Positions 26,001 through 37,684 of a stretch of DNA of 64,000 nucleotides are shown one piece after another. Location: assembly GCA_020086605.1 (NCBI GenBank), contig JACBWW010000017.1:22375256-22439255 (forward strand). The letters are read 5' to 3'. This DNA comes from Lanius collurio. Taxonomy: Eukaryota; Chordata; Aves; Passeriformes; Laniidae. The notes beneath the pieces are model-generated. The model saw only the letters and a program-made list of their open reading frames with translations. It was not told where the DNA came from and did not search any database. Each line of letters begins with the position of its first letter. Position 1 is the first letter of the stretch. Made by a program: the position numbers and the translations under genes.

Positions 26001-27789
26001 TTCTAGTATTTCCAACTTGTATGTCTATATTTGCTTATACTCCAGTCAGTGTTTAAAAAAAAAGTTTCTCTTCCCATATTTAATGATAGTGTCAGACTAT
26101 GAAAGAAAAGTTGTTAAGTGAAATGAAATGTAGTTTAAGGTTAAAGCTGAATTTTCACAAGATATAAAATAGGCCAAATATAATATTCTGTTAAAAATAA
26201 GAAACAAAAAACTTAGAAAGATTATTTCCAGATACAATCACTCAGCTGATTAGCTCTGACTTTTTGAATACTAGTACATCAATTACCACAATTTTCTGCC
26301 AAAACCTCGGAAACCCATTTGAAAACATCCACATATTTTACCCTTTCAGTACAGATTTATTATTTTTTTTATTCAAAAAGATTTTGGGATACCACGTTGA
26401 CTGGAATGGATTTTCCATTTCTAGTGTTCCTTGAATGCAACATACCTGAATTCTGGTTCTGAAGTCTCTAACACTGCACCCAATGCCAGTGCAAATGAGA
26501 GCTAACAGCCATCTCAGAAAGGGTACCCAACCCCACTTGCTGTTTATACCTAAAAAGTATTTTTCCTTCAAAAATATATTTACGTTTAAAAATTTAAATT
26601 ACACTGAAATGTAAAATATATTTAGCAGTATGTAAAGTGTGGAAAAAAATCAATCTCACAATATTTCTGTTGCTATTTTTAGTAATTTGCTTAAAAATCA
26701 TGTACATTATAAAAATACATCTAAACCCGCGCATCATTACAAATGTCACTCCCCCATTTTTCATCTTGAAGCTAAGGAACCCAGATACCTAGCTATAGGG
26801 GTGCTGGTAGTAACTGTATTAATTATAAAGTAAATCCAATTTTCTTATTCCTGCCAAAATGTCACAGGTCGTTTTACATCATGTATGACTCTTGCAGTTG
26901 CATGGTTTCCAAGCAATACTCTCAAGGACAGAATCAGCCTGCTACTCTTTCCTGTATCACTCTTCCCCAAATGGGATTTAAATGACTTGGCACAGAGCCC
27001 AAAAAGGTCCCCTCCAGCTTGCAAAGCCCTATGAAAAATCCAGCCAGACTGTGAAGAGGACAAAGGTAGGTGCTGCTGGCTGTTTATCACCAGCCTGCTT
27101 TCCTCCCTTCCTTCCTTCCTCAAGGCCAAAGCAGCAGCAGCAAAGTTCTGCCCTAGTTCCCCTCTTTTCTTTCCCCCAGCAGTAGCCAGGAAAAGCCAAG
27201 AGATTTAACTGCACAGAAGAAAGAGAAGAGAAAGAGCTGCACTAATAACCAGCCTGCAAGAGAAACCTACCTATATGGTGCTAGGATGAGACAACCCATT
27301 TTATCTGATCCATATCCCTACATGTAATGGTATAGGATGCTTGGGGGAAAAAAAAACAACCTACCAACTCATTTTCACTACGTTGTTTAAAAATAGTATC
27401 CCCAGACAAAATACAGAAATTATTTTTGGTTCCTTGGCCCCTTAACAGAGACAGCAGTTAAGATTAAATCAGTAAAACTCACTCAAACATACTTTCTGTT
27501 TCAGGGAAAAAAATTATCTCAAAGGTCTACAGCACATTTCAAGAAGCTCAATGAAAACATTCAAGACAGTAATCTTGACTTTAGGTTTTGGGTTCTTCAT
27601 TCTTAAACACCGAATGAGAAGGGATGGAAAAACAAATAAGTTACTCACATGTTTTTGCCATACTCTGCTTTAATTTCAGGGCTTTTGCAGCCATGGCATA
27701 ATACAAACTTTCACCACACATCTACATTCCAGAAAACCACACTCTAAACCCTAACCCCAACATACTGACAGAACAAGATGAGTTCTCAC
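23004..27789 (-). other. ICA1: ICA1 intron, before the candidate cassette exon
   Basis: Starts with gtgaga at 27789. It contains a (TA)n(CA)n microsatellite at 25528-25552. Reading through the donor from the upstream exon adds 19 codons before a stop, so intron retention would truncate the protein. No further exon is supported. Confidence 0.6.
25528..25552. repeat. (TA)n(CA)n microsatellite
   Basis: A compound dinucleotide run: tatatatata followed by cacacacacacaca. Confidence 0.9.
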
Positions 27790-28065
27790 CATGTAAGGAT
27801 GACTGCAAGTCATTCATGTTTTGGTCTAGCAGCTGTGAGGGCAAGTAGCCTGATGGTGCTGATACTGCAGACGAGGAAGTGTTCTCCCCATCTCTAGTAG
27901 AAGAGTTCATGGTGAGATCAGCAGCCTGTCCAAAAACAGCTGTCCACTCCTTGCTGAATTCCCCCTCATCCAGAGAGGAAGCGTTGAGGATCTCATTCAG
28001 TAATACCATGTCATCCTTATCACCAGGTTCTGGCTCCAAGGATCTCACAAACTTTTCCTTTGAAG
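27790..28065 (-). CDS. ICA1: ICA1 coding exon, ICA69 C-terminal domain
   Basis: The 276-nt exon begins after the acceptor ctgagacag and ends CATG|gtgaga. It encodes ASKEKFVRSLEPEPGDKDDM, then VLLNEILNASSLDEGEFSKE, WTAVFGQA, a Ser/Thr/Asn-rich linker, and GYLPSQLLDQNMNDLQSSLH. The conserved NASSLEEGEFSKEW and LPSQLLDQNM blocks are diagnostic of the ICA69 C-terminal domain. The linker between them is variable compared with mammals. An alternative acceptor 4 nt upstream (ctgag|ACAG) would break the frame, so 28065 is chosen. Confidence 0.95.
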
Positions 28066-31000
28066 CTGTCTCAGAACAAGAGAGTCAAGATAAATAATTT
28101 TTTTTTACACAAAGTAAAGAAGGAACATTTTAAAAATAGCCAATCTAGATTTTGTGTTTTAAGTGAGATGGAATATTTCTGCATGAATATTTATTTTCTC
28201 TTTTAGACTCAATTCTCCTGGACATCTAGGTTTATACCTTATGCAACAAATAATTCCTTGATTATCTTAGATAACCTCACTGCTGTTAAGACTCAGTTCT
28301 CATTAAAAATAAAACTACAAGTATGCTTAAAAATCTATTGAATACACCAAAATCATTACATAGTCTAATATTTAGATCATTGGAAAAGACTACTTTTATG
28401 TTGCTTCTTGAAACATTATGAAACTCAAAAAAATCAGATTAGTATAAACTGAAAAAAAGTAAGACTTGGGGATTATTCTACAATCTTGTGAGAACTTAAG
28501 ATCACCCTTCTGACCTTCTGACCAATGCCTGAATTATTGGGGTATTTCCCCATCACAAAAGGTTAGTCTATCACATAGAGTTAGAATTCTACACTGATTG
28601 ATTCTGTAGTATTTTTTTTCTTCTCATAAGCTGCTGAAGAAATAATTGGGGCTCACTTTCATTCAGATTCCCTGTGCTAGTTTTTCCAGCAGCAGAACTG
28701 CAGCTGAAGAAGCTCTTAGATCACTTGAACCACAACTCCTTAAAAACACTTTTTTCCTATTTCAGAAATGTTAAATAGTCATATAAAATACATGAAACTG
28801 GTAACCAGGATCATAATCCTTTCCAAATATTTTGAGAGTTAAAGAACTATCAAGGACCCCCAAGTGTTATTTTACTTGGAAACATTTGGAGCTCCACTGT
28901 GGAAGTCTGCAGATCACAAAAATGGTGGTTAACAAGGCTGATAATGTTACATTACTGAAATCCACATCAGTTTATCTTGATTATGATTGTTTCAAAACTT
29001 GTGGTAAGGCACAGAAGCAACTTCAGTTTTCCAAAGTTTGGGTAGATCAGCCAAACTCTCCAATTTGCATTCAACTTACAAAGATACTTTTAACCCTTTT
29101 GGGGTGGGATAAAAGATTGACAGTAGCAAAGTGGTTGCAACAGGCCATTTTACTGAAACTCAACAGCCTCCTCAAGAAAGTTTCCTGGTAATAGCTGTAA
29201 TAATTTATAATGAAATGGTTGAAGTTGAGTCAGACGAGGAAAAAAAGCACAAAACTGTTTTTTAAAATTGGCTCATGCGTCAGCACACACACCTACGTAC
29301 CAAGAAACAAATAAACACACAATAAAATGATTTTATTCATTACTGAAGTCAGCTGTGAGATTCAGCTCCTTTCTAACTCACATTTTGATATATCTCTGTA
29401 CTCCCTGACAGGGCCTAAAAATTAGAAATAGAAACATTAAAGACATGTCAATTTTCCTGATGTTCCCACTAGACTATAACTAAAATATCACAGAAAACAG
29501 TATGTTCTTACAAATTTTCAGGCTGTTTTCTCATCTTCAGATAAAGAGCAAAGATTACTAACATTGTCCAAGCACCTTCAATTCCCCCAAGTTACTCAGC
29601 AGTTAAGACAGAGGGGTAAATCCTCCCATAGGGGAAACACATCTGCTATTTCAAAGGCTCTTCAGAACTCTATGGAGCATCACCATCTCAAAGCTGTTTT
29701 CAGGAAACCCCTTCATGAACTTGCAGGGGGAGATGCAAAGAGAGTGGTATTTGTAGCAGATCTGCTACGACACAGCACCAACACCACATGTAACCACAAG
29801 TGCCCTCAACAGAACAAAGGTAGCAGCACAGCTCAGAGCAAAGCTCTGCTTTTTCTGGGGAATCATTGCAGAAGCTCCATCTTGACTTCAGGAGCAAGTA
29901 CAAAATAAAGCTTTACGTGTGAAGAGCAGTCAGGTCTTGCTGGAGGGTGTACGACCACCAGAAATCTGAGGAGTGACACATTTTGTGGCTCATCGATCTT
30001 CCTGATCTTCCTGTGGGCAATGTGCACCCGTGGCAGGGCAGGATAGGGTGTGTTCAGGCTCAGGCTGCCCTGAGTAAGCAGCAGCAGCAAATTTCACTCT
30101 TGTTTGCAATAAAGGTTATCTAGAAACCAGTCTTGCTTACCGAGATATTACTCATGTGGTATCTCTGTTAGATTACTAGAATGATATGGACTTTCTCACT
30201 TTACCCGTAAATCTTCTATTACTTCTTTTCCTGTTTCTGTTTTCAATGCCCATTTTCAGTCAAAATCCTTTTTTCTGTCTGCACATGCTGCCCCAACCTT
30301 ATAGACGCCCATGAAAAAAAATCCAAACCTTCCAATAAAACACTGAAAGAACAATGTGACTATATTCTTTTTGTAGCTGTTTGAACAAGCCTCTAGCAAT
30401 GCTCATAATTCCTTTGTAAACATACCTTATTTTGCTGCTATTAAAAAAAAGGAGAAGAGAAACTAAAAATATTTACAACAGTACATGATCGGCAACACAT
30501 GATAAAGACTTCCTTCTGAAACACACATGAAAGTGTACCTCTCACTGTACTGCTTCACTTAAAACAATACAATATTCATTAGCCTAAAGTTAGCTAGTGT
30601 GTAAAATTAGGGCAAATGGCTGATATTTTAATAGTGCCATAGCCATCCTTAGATGATGCAGACACCCCCCAGCAGTTTTTGTATCAATTTAACTGTTTAG
30701 GTAAAGGAAAAAATTGTTCTGAGTGACACAGCTAAGGTTGTATGAGCAATAATTGTATGCATTCTCTGTATCTCCACTATGAAGGCCCAACAAGGAATGG
30801 AACTGAGCAAGAAGAAAACCAGAAGAAAAAAAATGCCACTATCAGGCATGCACCAACCTTTTTTATTAACCACAAAAAAGAAGTCATTATCCACAGATTA
30901 GGGCTGCTTCAGCAGACAGCTGAGAAACCTCCCCGGTGCCTGCCCTCATGGGTGACTCCCCACATGGATAATAAGCCACCAGTGCAAGATACTGCCTGTG

Positions 31001-31824
31001 GCAAATACAAAGTCAAGGTATTTGCAAATGTCCTTGCCTACCATGAAGGCAGTGTTTTAAATAACCCAAATGCTCTTGGTCTGACTGACTAAACCGCACA
31101 AAGGCATTTTTTCCTTTGCTTCATTTGCTTTTTGAGTTGCCCCAGTTGTTTTTGTTGTTGAAGGTTTTTTTACTAATTTTTCTGAGCTATATGAGTGAAA
31201 ATAAATCAACTGAAAAATTATACACAACACTCTGACTTCTTATGAAAACTTATAAAACTTTAACCCAGTATTTCACATGTTATCTGGTAAAATAGCACAT
31301 CCCCTTGAGCTGCCATGGATCTTACAGAAGTATTTAATTAATTAATTAATCTCACTGTGGATTTAATTAACTCTCTGTCTGAAAAAAGTCTTACACAGTT
31401 TTAAGAAGACTAGATCATTTGTTTCTGATACGTATATTTCTAACACAAAACCTTGTGGTTACTACTGTATTGCCAAGGGTTGTAGCACAACAACTAAAGA
31501 ACCAAAATGAAATATTTGTGCTGTGTTATAGGAGGGGAAATGTTTACAGTGGAACCTACTTCAGTTGGGCAAACAGGATATAGTGTAGTCTACCTAGTCT
31601 TGAATTACATGGTATAAACCTTTTATCCCCAATAAGGTTTACTTCACATTGTAACATCAAGAATAGTGCCTCTGCTGAGTCTCCTTTAGCACTATTTAAA
31701 TACTACAGCTTTCAACCTTTCGGATTGTGAAAGAAATTAAGATCTAAGATTAAAAGTATACTTGGAGACTATGATTGAAAAGCAAATGAAACAGACAAAA
31801 TAGACATGCACAATCGTATCATAC
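28066..31824 (-). other. ICA1: ICA1 intron
   Basis: A 3.8-kb intron starting gtatga on the minus strand. No repeat or extra exon is recognised. Several chance open frames were ignored. Confidence 0.7.
31333..31350. repeat. (TTAA)n tetranucleotide repeat
   Basis: Four tandem units, tttaattaattaattaat, in an ICA1 intron. Confidence 0.8.
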
Positions 31825-31866
31825 CATTTTCTTCAGGCTGCAGGTCTAATAACTCATCTATAGCAC
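31825..31866 (-). CDS. ICA1: ICA1 small coding exon (42 nt)
   Basis: Acceptor tttttag|GTGCTATAG, donor AATG|gtatga. It encodes AIDELLDLQPEEN between split Gly/Ala codons. The mammalian counterpart reads PIDELLDMKSEE. Phase 1 on both sides. Confidence 0.93.
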
Positions 31867-31978
31867 CTAAAAAAAAAAAGAACAGATAAAGAAAAATTAA
31901 AAGCAACAAAGGAATATATGCAGTACACTGACAATCACTATGTACACATGTAAAGATAGTTTTCTTAAGTGTCTTCAC

Positions 31979-32041
31979 CTGAGTTCTGCTCGTGGTTACA
32001 ATGTCCTTGTAACGTGGAGATGATATCCTTGCCATCATCAG
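31979..32041 (-). CDS. ICA1: ICA1 small coding exon (63 nt, divergent)
   Basis: Acceptor cgattacag|CTGATGATGG, donor CTCAG|gtgaag; 21 codons, phase 1 on both sides. The peptide ADDGKDIISTLQGHCNHEQNS corresponds in position to mammalian TEDGKSILSALDKGSTHTACS, with only the DGK..(I)LS..L core recognisable. Frame and splice sites match the neighbours exactly, and the intron to the next exon is only 112 bp. Being frame-neutral, it may be alternatively spliced. Confidence 0.87.
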
Positions 32042-35000
32042 CTGTAATCGAGATCCACACACATGTCAAATTGCACTTGGCAGGAGACCATTCTTATAAA
32101 CAACGTCACTCTAAGATCAACATGCAGTGGTTGTTGGGATTCATCTTATTTAAATGAGTCATGTTAAAATGAGCCTCATCACAATGAATGAAAGATCCAA
32201 GCTATAAGCATTTCAAAGTGAGGCAGATTTCTGAGTAACAACCTGAGGGAGATCTTCCTTTGGATCCCTGCCTGCTACACTACCCTCTCCAGGCTGAGTG
32301 CACCCAACTGAGGCAACTGCAACAATCAGACAGGTCTCTCTTGTCCTCCAGAAGCAGAGAAATTTCTTTTAGAAGCTTGTACCTAGGCCAGGAGAGTGCA
32401 CAAAAGTGCCAGGACCTTGTTGCTCTCTAAACTGCCTTCCTTAGAATGTGTTCTTTCTCACAACACCAATTCTGGGAACAGGGAGAAGGATCACCCAAGC
32501 CAGGCAATAAGTAACAGCACCTCCTCCGCAGGGAAATAAATGGACTAAGACCAACAGGGAGTAAAATGTAGAGCTGAGAGTTATAGGCTATTAGAGGTAA
32601 CAAAACACTACTTAAATTCTCAGCAAGTTTCTTAGACCTGAAGTCAAAACAAGAGTCTAGATTCTGTTTATCAATGAAGAGAAAGATACCTCCCTCAGGT
32701 GATTTATCCCATCAAAGATATATGTAGCAAAACAAGAAGGATGAGTGACTGCTGAATATGCCTTTCTCTCCCTTATTAACAGTTAAGGAAATCTAGCTCC
32801 CAGACAACCAAGTCTGTAGCTCTGAAGGCAAAGGAAGGGTTTGGCCACAGTACTGCCAGAACTGGAAGGCCCATCTGCTGGAAGCCTCACACAAGGGGCT
32901 GGAAAGGTTAAATATAATTCTCTATTGGGAAGTAAAAATTGAATCCCAAACCCGTTCCCTTCCAAGGGAAACTTCAAGGTGTGTTCAGAACTAAATGAAA
33001 CAATAGCTTGCTGCTGTTTGTATCATGTTATCTTCATAAGGCTTTGCTAGGACAGGAATGTGCACCCAGCACTAGAATTAGCAGGTCATTTAAGGGCCCA
33101 TGAGCACATCTGATTGCACTCTATGCAGATATACACAGGAGAGGGAAAAACACACACAAACAAATACATGTGATGCTTTCATAAAAACACAATGCACAAA
33201 GCTAAAGGGGGAAACACCAAGCCTTAATTGTCTGGCAGAGGGGAAAAGAAAATCAGAAAAAGAAGTTCATGACAGGTGGGATATGGATGGCCACAATTCT
33301 GTAATGAAAAAGATATAACTGTTGCTCAAAGCCTGCCTTAGTTGAGTGGTAAACATGACAAAGCCAATCTTAAAGGCATCTGTAGTACAGTAAGGGACAA
33401 TGCAAAGCAAATGATAAAAAAATGGAAGTTATGAAGCAGAAGTAGTTGGTGAGGAAAACTAAGAAGCAACATAGCTCCTTCACCAGAAGCACTGTATCTG
33501 TATGATTTTAGAGCATACGGGGTAGTTTAAGAAAAAACATCTTAGCAATGGCACAGAACTGCTAGTGTACGAAAATGGAAAAATTTAGGAGACCAGTTAG
33601 AAGTATTTCAAAACACTTCAGTTCCTTTTAGGGGTGATGGAGAAAGAGACAGAACAAAGTATTTATATTATGGTGAAATATTTTATAGTCTGTAAGTAAC
33701 TGAGATTCTAGAAAACATCTGCTAAGAAAATGTAAGTCAGACTTTGTATCCATGAATATTAAAATATCTTGTCAAAGATATATCTGATTTAACTAACTGC
33801 AAAATGGGTGAAATTTCAAAACACTGGAAGAGTCCTAATATTGTGTCTTTATTACAAAAACCCAGTTAAACAATAACAACCATAATCAAACAGAGTGACT
33901 CAAGTAACTGTGAGTTACTACAGGCTAGTAGATCACCATTACTCCCAGTTAAAACATTACCACAATGCCATTCAGTATGGGACTCAGCAAAAGAACGTGA
34001 GCATAATAAATGCACCTATAATAATTTACTGTTGTTTTTATGGAAAGCAGACCTAGTTGAAAAAAAAAAAAAAAGCTAATTTAATTCTTCAATAAAACTA
34101 AGAGCTTTTTTCAGTAAAGATATTTGTTTAGAAACAACTTGACTTGGCACTGCACAGCCTTCCAGCTAAAAAGTTAGCACTGCGTAACATCCATAACGAA
34201 CATATTGAATGGATTAGGAATGTGAAAACTAACAGATGTCAAAAACACATTGTTAGAAGAAATAATTGCAAAGTAGAAGTGTTTCTAGTTTAGATCTGCA
34301 AGGCTTACTGTTTTATCCATTGCTAGTCAATGGCTTTAGCAGTCATCTGGAAGTAAACACAAAATCACTCTTGAAAAAAAATGTGCAAGCAACTAACAGA
34401 CTATTAGAGCTGGTCAGTCAGTCCAGTCATTCCGTTTCTGTAGCCAGAGCTGGGAGAATTTAATACCTCCAAGTCATAATTTATATCTCTAAGAATATAA
34501 GCCATGCTGTAGAAAGGACAAATGAATCCTGGAAAGCTGTGACTAAAAGGAACCGAGTCTTGGTAAATAATGCATTCAGATATGATCTTCAAACTTGATG
34601 TTGCAGTAAAATGGGATGTCCTTCTTGGATACAGAAACAGGAATGTGATTTTACCTTCTACAAACATGACAGATGAGAACAACATTACAAATGTCTTGTT
34701 CCGTTATGTATTTCATATTTGAAAAGGGATGTTGTAAAGTGGAATGGAAACAAAAACTTCAAAAATAAATATTAGATGATGACTTCAATTCATCAATATG
34801 ATTAACCCATTGAAATAAATATTTCAGAGTAGTCTTGACTTTCATGTAGTACCTTTTAAATATCTTAATCAAGGATAAAATATAACATATTAAAATTATT
34901 CTCCATTAATTTAGTAGAAAAAGTTAGATCATCTTGAAGAATTTCACAGATGAAGATTCCACTTTTTCCAGCACTTCACCACTCTCACTGCAAACACTTG

Positions 35001-35530
35001 TTTCTTAGTATGTACTCAGAATTTCCCTTTCTGTCACTTGTGTCCATTCCCTCATTTCTATCACAGTGCACATCCAATTGGAGCCCGGCTGTGTCACTGG
35101 GTAACAACAACCCATAAGGCCATTGGCAGCAGCTGAGTATGATCCTGCCCAGCTTTTGGGCAGAAGTTCCACTGAATTCCTCAAGTTTTTCACAGAATAG
35201 AGTTTAATCACTGGAACAAACTAGTAAGCTAAGTGGCACACTTCCCTTGTCTCACCTACTAACCTGCAGGTCCCTTTCTTGAAGGGTACATACCCCATGC
35301 AAGAATTTGGTTTTGGAACACAAGCTATTTGACATATCTGAGAATGACTGAATGAAATGCAGCTGGATGTAACATGTAAGAGATTGGTTTTAACAGGTTC
35401 TCCTGGCCTTAGGTTTCATGCATTTGTAGGGATTTGCTGGGTGAAGCTGATACAGGAAATAAACCAAACCAAAAAAAAAAATCCAAGTGTTACAGCACTT
35501 ATAGAGTTATAACAACATGAAATAAAATAC
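32042..35530 (-). other. ICA1: ICA1 intron
   Basis: A 3.5-kb intron. It contains an A-run near 34060-34075; nothing else is recognised. Confidence 0.7.
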
Positions 35531-35580
35531 CTGAATAGTTTGATTCCTTGGTATGGCTCTCCTCATCTAATGAAATCAAC
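35531..35580 (-). CDS. ICA1: ICA1 small coding exon (50 nt)
   Basis: Acceptor caaattaag|GTTGATTTC, donor TTCAG|gtattt. It completes a Gln codon and encodes LISLDEESHTKESNYS, matching mammalian LISLEEENQRKESSS. Phase 2 in, phase 1 out. Confidence 0.93.
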
Positions 35581-37589
35581 CTTAATTTGAAAGAATAAGA
35601 AAAAAAATTGGAAAAATAATTGTAAGGCACTAAAATAACAATGCATTTTCCTCTTTTTGATCAAATTGTTACAGATTCATATCAGTAAAAAATAAATAGT
35701 AATAACAGACGGAGTCCTGCATTTGCTGGTCTGTTTGTTACCTTTTATTGTTTCATTGGCAGAAGTCTGTTGAAAATGAAAATTAGATTGAACTAGCAGA
35801 ACCTACCAGCTTCCATTTTTAGTCTGACTCCCTTTCTGATGAAAGCATTGTGTATTCTGCTTTTCCACATTTGGTCTTTCATAACTATCATGAAGGAGCT
35901 ACAACTGTTCCCCAGCCCCCTCCCTACTTCTCCCCCACAATGACAACCAAACAACCAAGCTTCTCTTTTTAACAGCAACTAATTAAAAATCAACAGTCAG
36001 GAGAGTTTTTGCCCCATGTCAGCAGATTTCTAAAATAACAGATCAGCAGCATTGATGAAAAAAGCTCTCAAGTGGAAAAAAAATAGGTGTAGTTTACATG
36101 CAATCCTTATACAAAGGTGATCTCTTCAATGAAGAATACATCCTTTCTAACTGCTATGACTTTGTGTAAAGTCTTTCAAGGAGCAGGGAGTGAAGCAGCC
36201 ACAAGGCTGTGGTGGTGAAAAGGGCTGTGTGGGCACATTCCTCCTCTCCTCTAGTGACAGGACAGAAAGAGACACCTCCCTAGCTCTTGGGGGTAGGCCT
36301 GTGGTAGAGGAAAATTACACGCAGGCCAAATTCTAGAATAATAAATGTTTACTGTGAATGAAGAGTTCATGAGGATTTAAAAAGCTTTGTTTTGTATAAT
36401 CCTTCTCGAATCTTACATGTTTATGGTTTTAGACAGCAAAAGGGTAACATATTTTTTCCCTCAGTTTTATGCCAGACAAGGACAAAGATAATCCATAAAT
36501 AAACACAAGTACAACCATGACATGGCATCTGATGCATTTCCTGGTAGGTGCCAACGCACATATCTTGCATAAATCACACATTCATTCTAGAACTTTATAT
36601 TCAACACTGAGGAAAAGAGCTATTAATTAAACTCTTTATTACTGTCACATGAGATGCAACAGATGGAAGTAAGTGCTGTGGAGACAACCACCTGCCACAT
36701 GGTACTTGGTCAAGTCCTTTCTAATGTCAACAGCACCAAATCTGACCAATTTATAAAGCGGTATTGATCAGTTGTTCTGAATCTAAACCAGAAAAAGGAC
36801 AGAAAACCTGAACTCTTTAAAAATCCATTATTATAAATAGCCCAGCAAAATCTACTAATCAGTCAAGCTGTTCTCTGCTTTTTGACAACTGATCCTTTGC
36901 TGGGTGCTTCATTTAAGCAGGGACAGTCAAAACAACAGGTGGCAGCAGGATTATATCAACATTGCATCTCCTGGCAACCAAATCCTGATGGTCAGGTAGG
37001 GGAGGGATCGCATCTCTTTCTCCTGTTCTCCTCTCCCCACAGCAGTCCATTCATAAGTCTCTCTAAGCTCAAAGCTACAGGTAACTCAAAACTTGACAGC
37101 ATCAGCTCACTTAGATGTACTTCATACTAAGTACCTACTGCTTCATTGGATTACTAACTGATGTATACATTACAAAAAGTAATCGCTGCTCGGAGCAATC
37201 AGTAATCTATATCCTATTCCCAGGTGAAAGGAGATGCTGCTGAAAGGAGAAATACAATGCTCATATATCTTCTTCCATGTATAGCTGCTTACCATTTCTT
37301 TTAATAAAGAAAAAATGAACAAAAGCTGAAAAAAATGAAAAAGAGGACCAGGAAAGATGAAAATCCAATAAGGGGTTTACAGGCCTTTTTAAAGCTCTTA
37401 ATTTCACCATAAAGTCAATTAGTTTTCATGTACACATTACAACATTTCAGGAATTTTTCTGTTGAGGTAACCAGAAAAATTAGACTAGCTGTGTCTGTAT
37501 CTCTACTTATATTTGGTGACTTCAGCAACCAGGAAACAGATTACAGACACAAATAGTTATTATTTGGATATATAGGACATGTGACTTAC
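35581..37589 (-). other. ICA1: ICA1 intron
   Basis: A 2.0-kb intron with donor gtaagt at 37589. Nothing is recognised within it. Confidence 0.7.
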
Positions 37590-37684
37590 TGACTGTGCTG
37601 ATCTTCCACTGAATTGGTGCTCTCACTCTGCAGGTCCTCCTTTTCCGCTTTTTCTGTTAGTTTATTCACAGGATCTTGCAAGCT
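37590..37684 (-). CDS. ICA1: ICA1 coding exon (95 nt), linker after BAR domain
   Basis: Acceptor atgatccag|AGCTTGCAAG, donor AGTCA|gtaagt. It encodes SLQDPVNKLTEKAEKEDLQS and then ESTNSVEDQHS. The start (SLQDPxxKLxEKxEK) is conserved in mammalian ICA1 at the end of the BAR region; the rest is a charged, probably disordered linker. Phase 0 in, 2 out. Confidence 0.94.

Noticed and set aside
27649..27721. Exon-like stretch on minus (reads SLYYAMAAKALKLKQSMAKT, with donor gtgagt)
   Set aside because: The acceptor would leave only a 68-bp intron with a poor pyrimidine tract, and splicing from the 27790 exon gives an immediate stop. The frame ends two codons later, so chance is likely.
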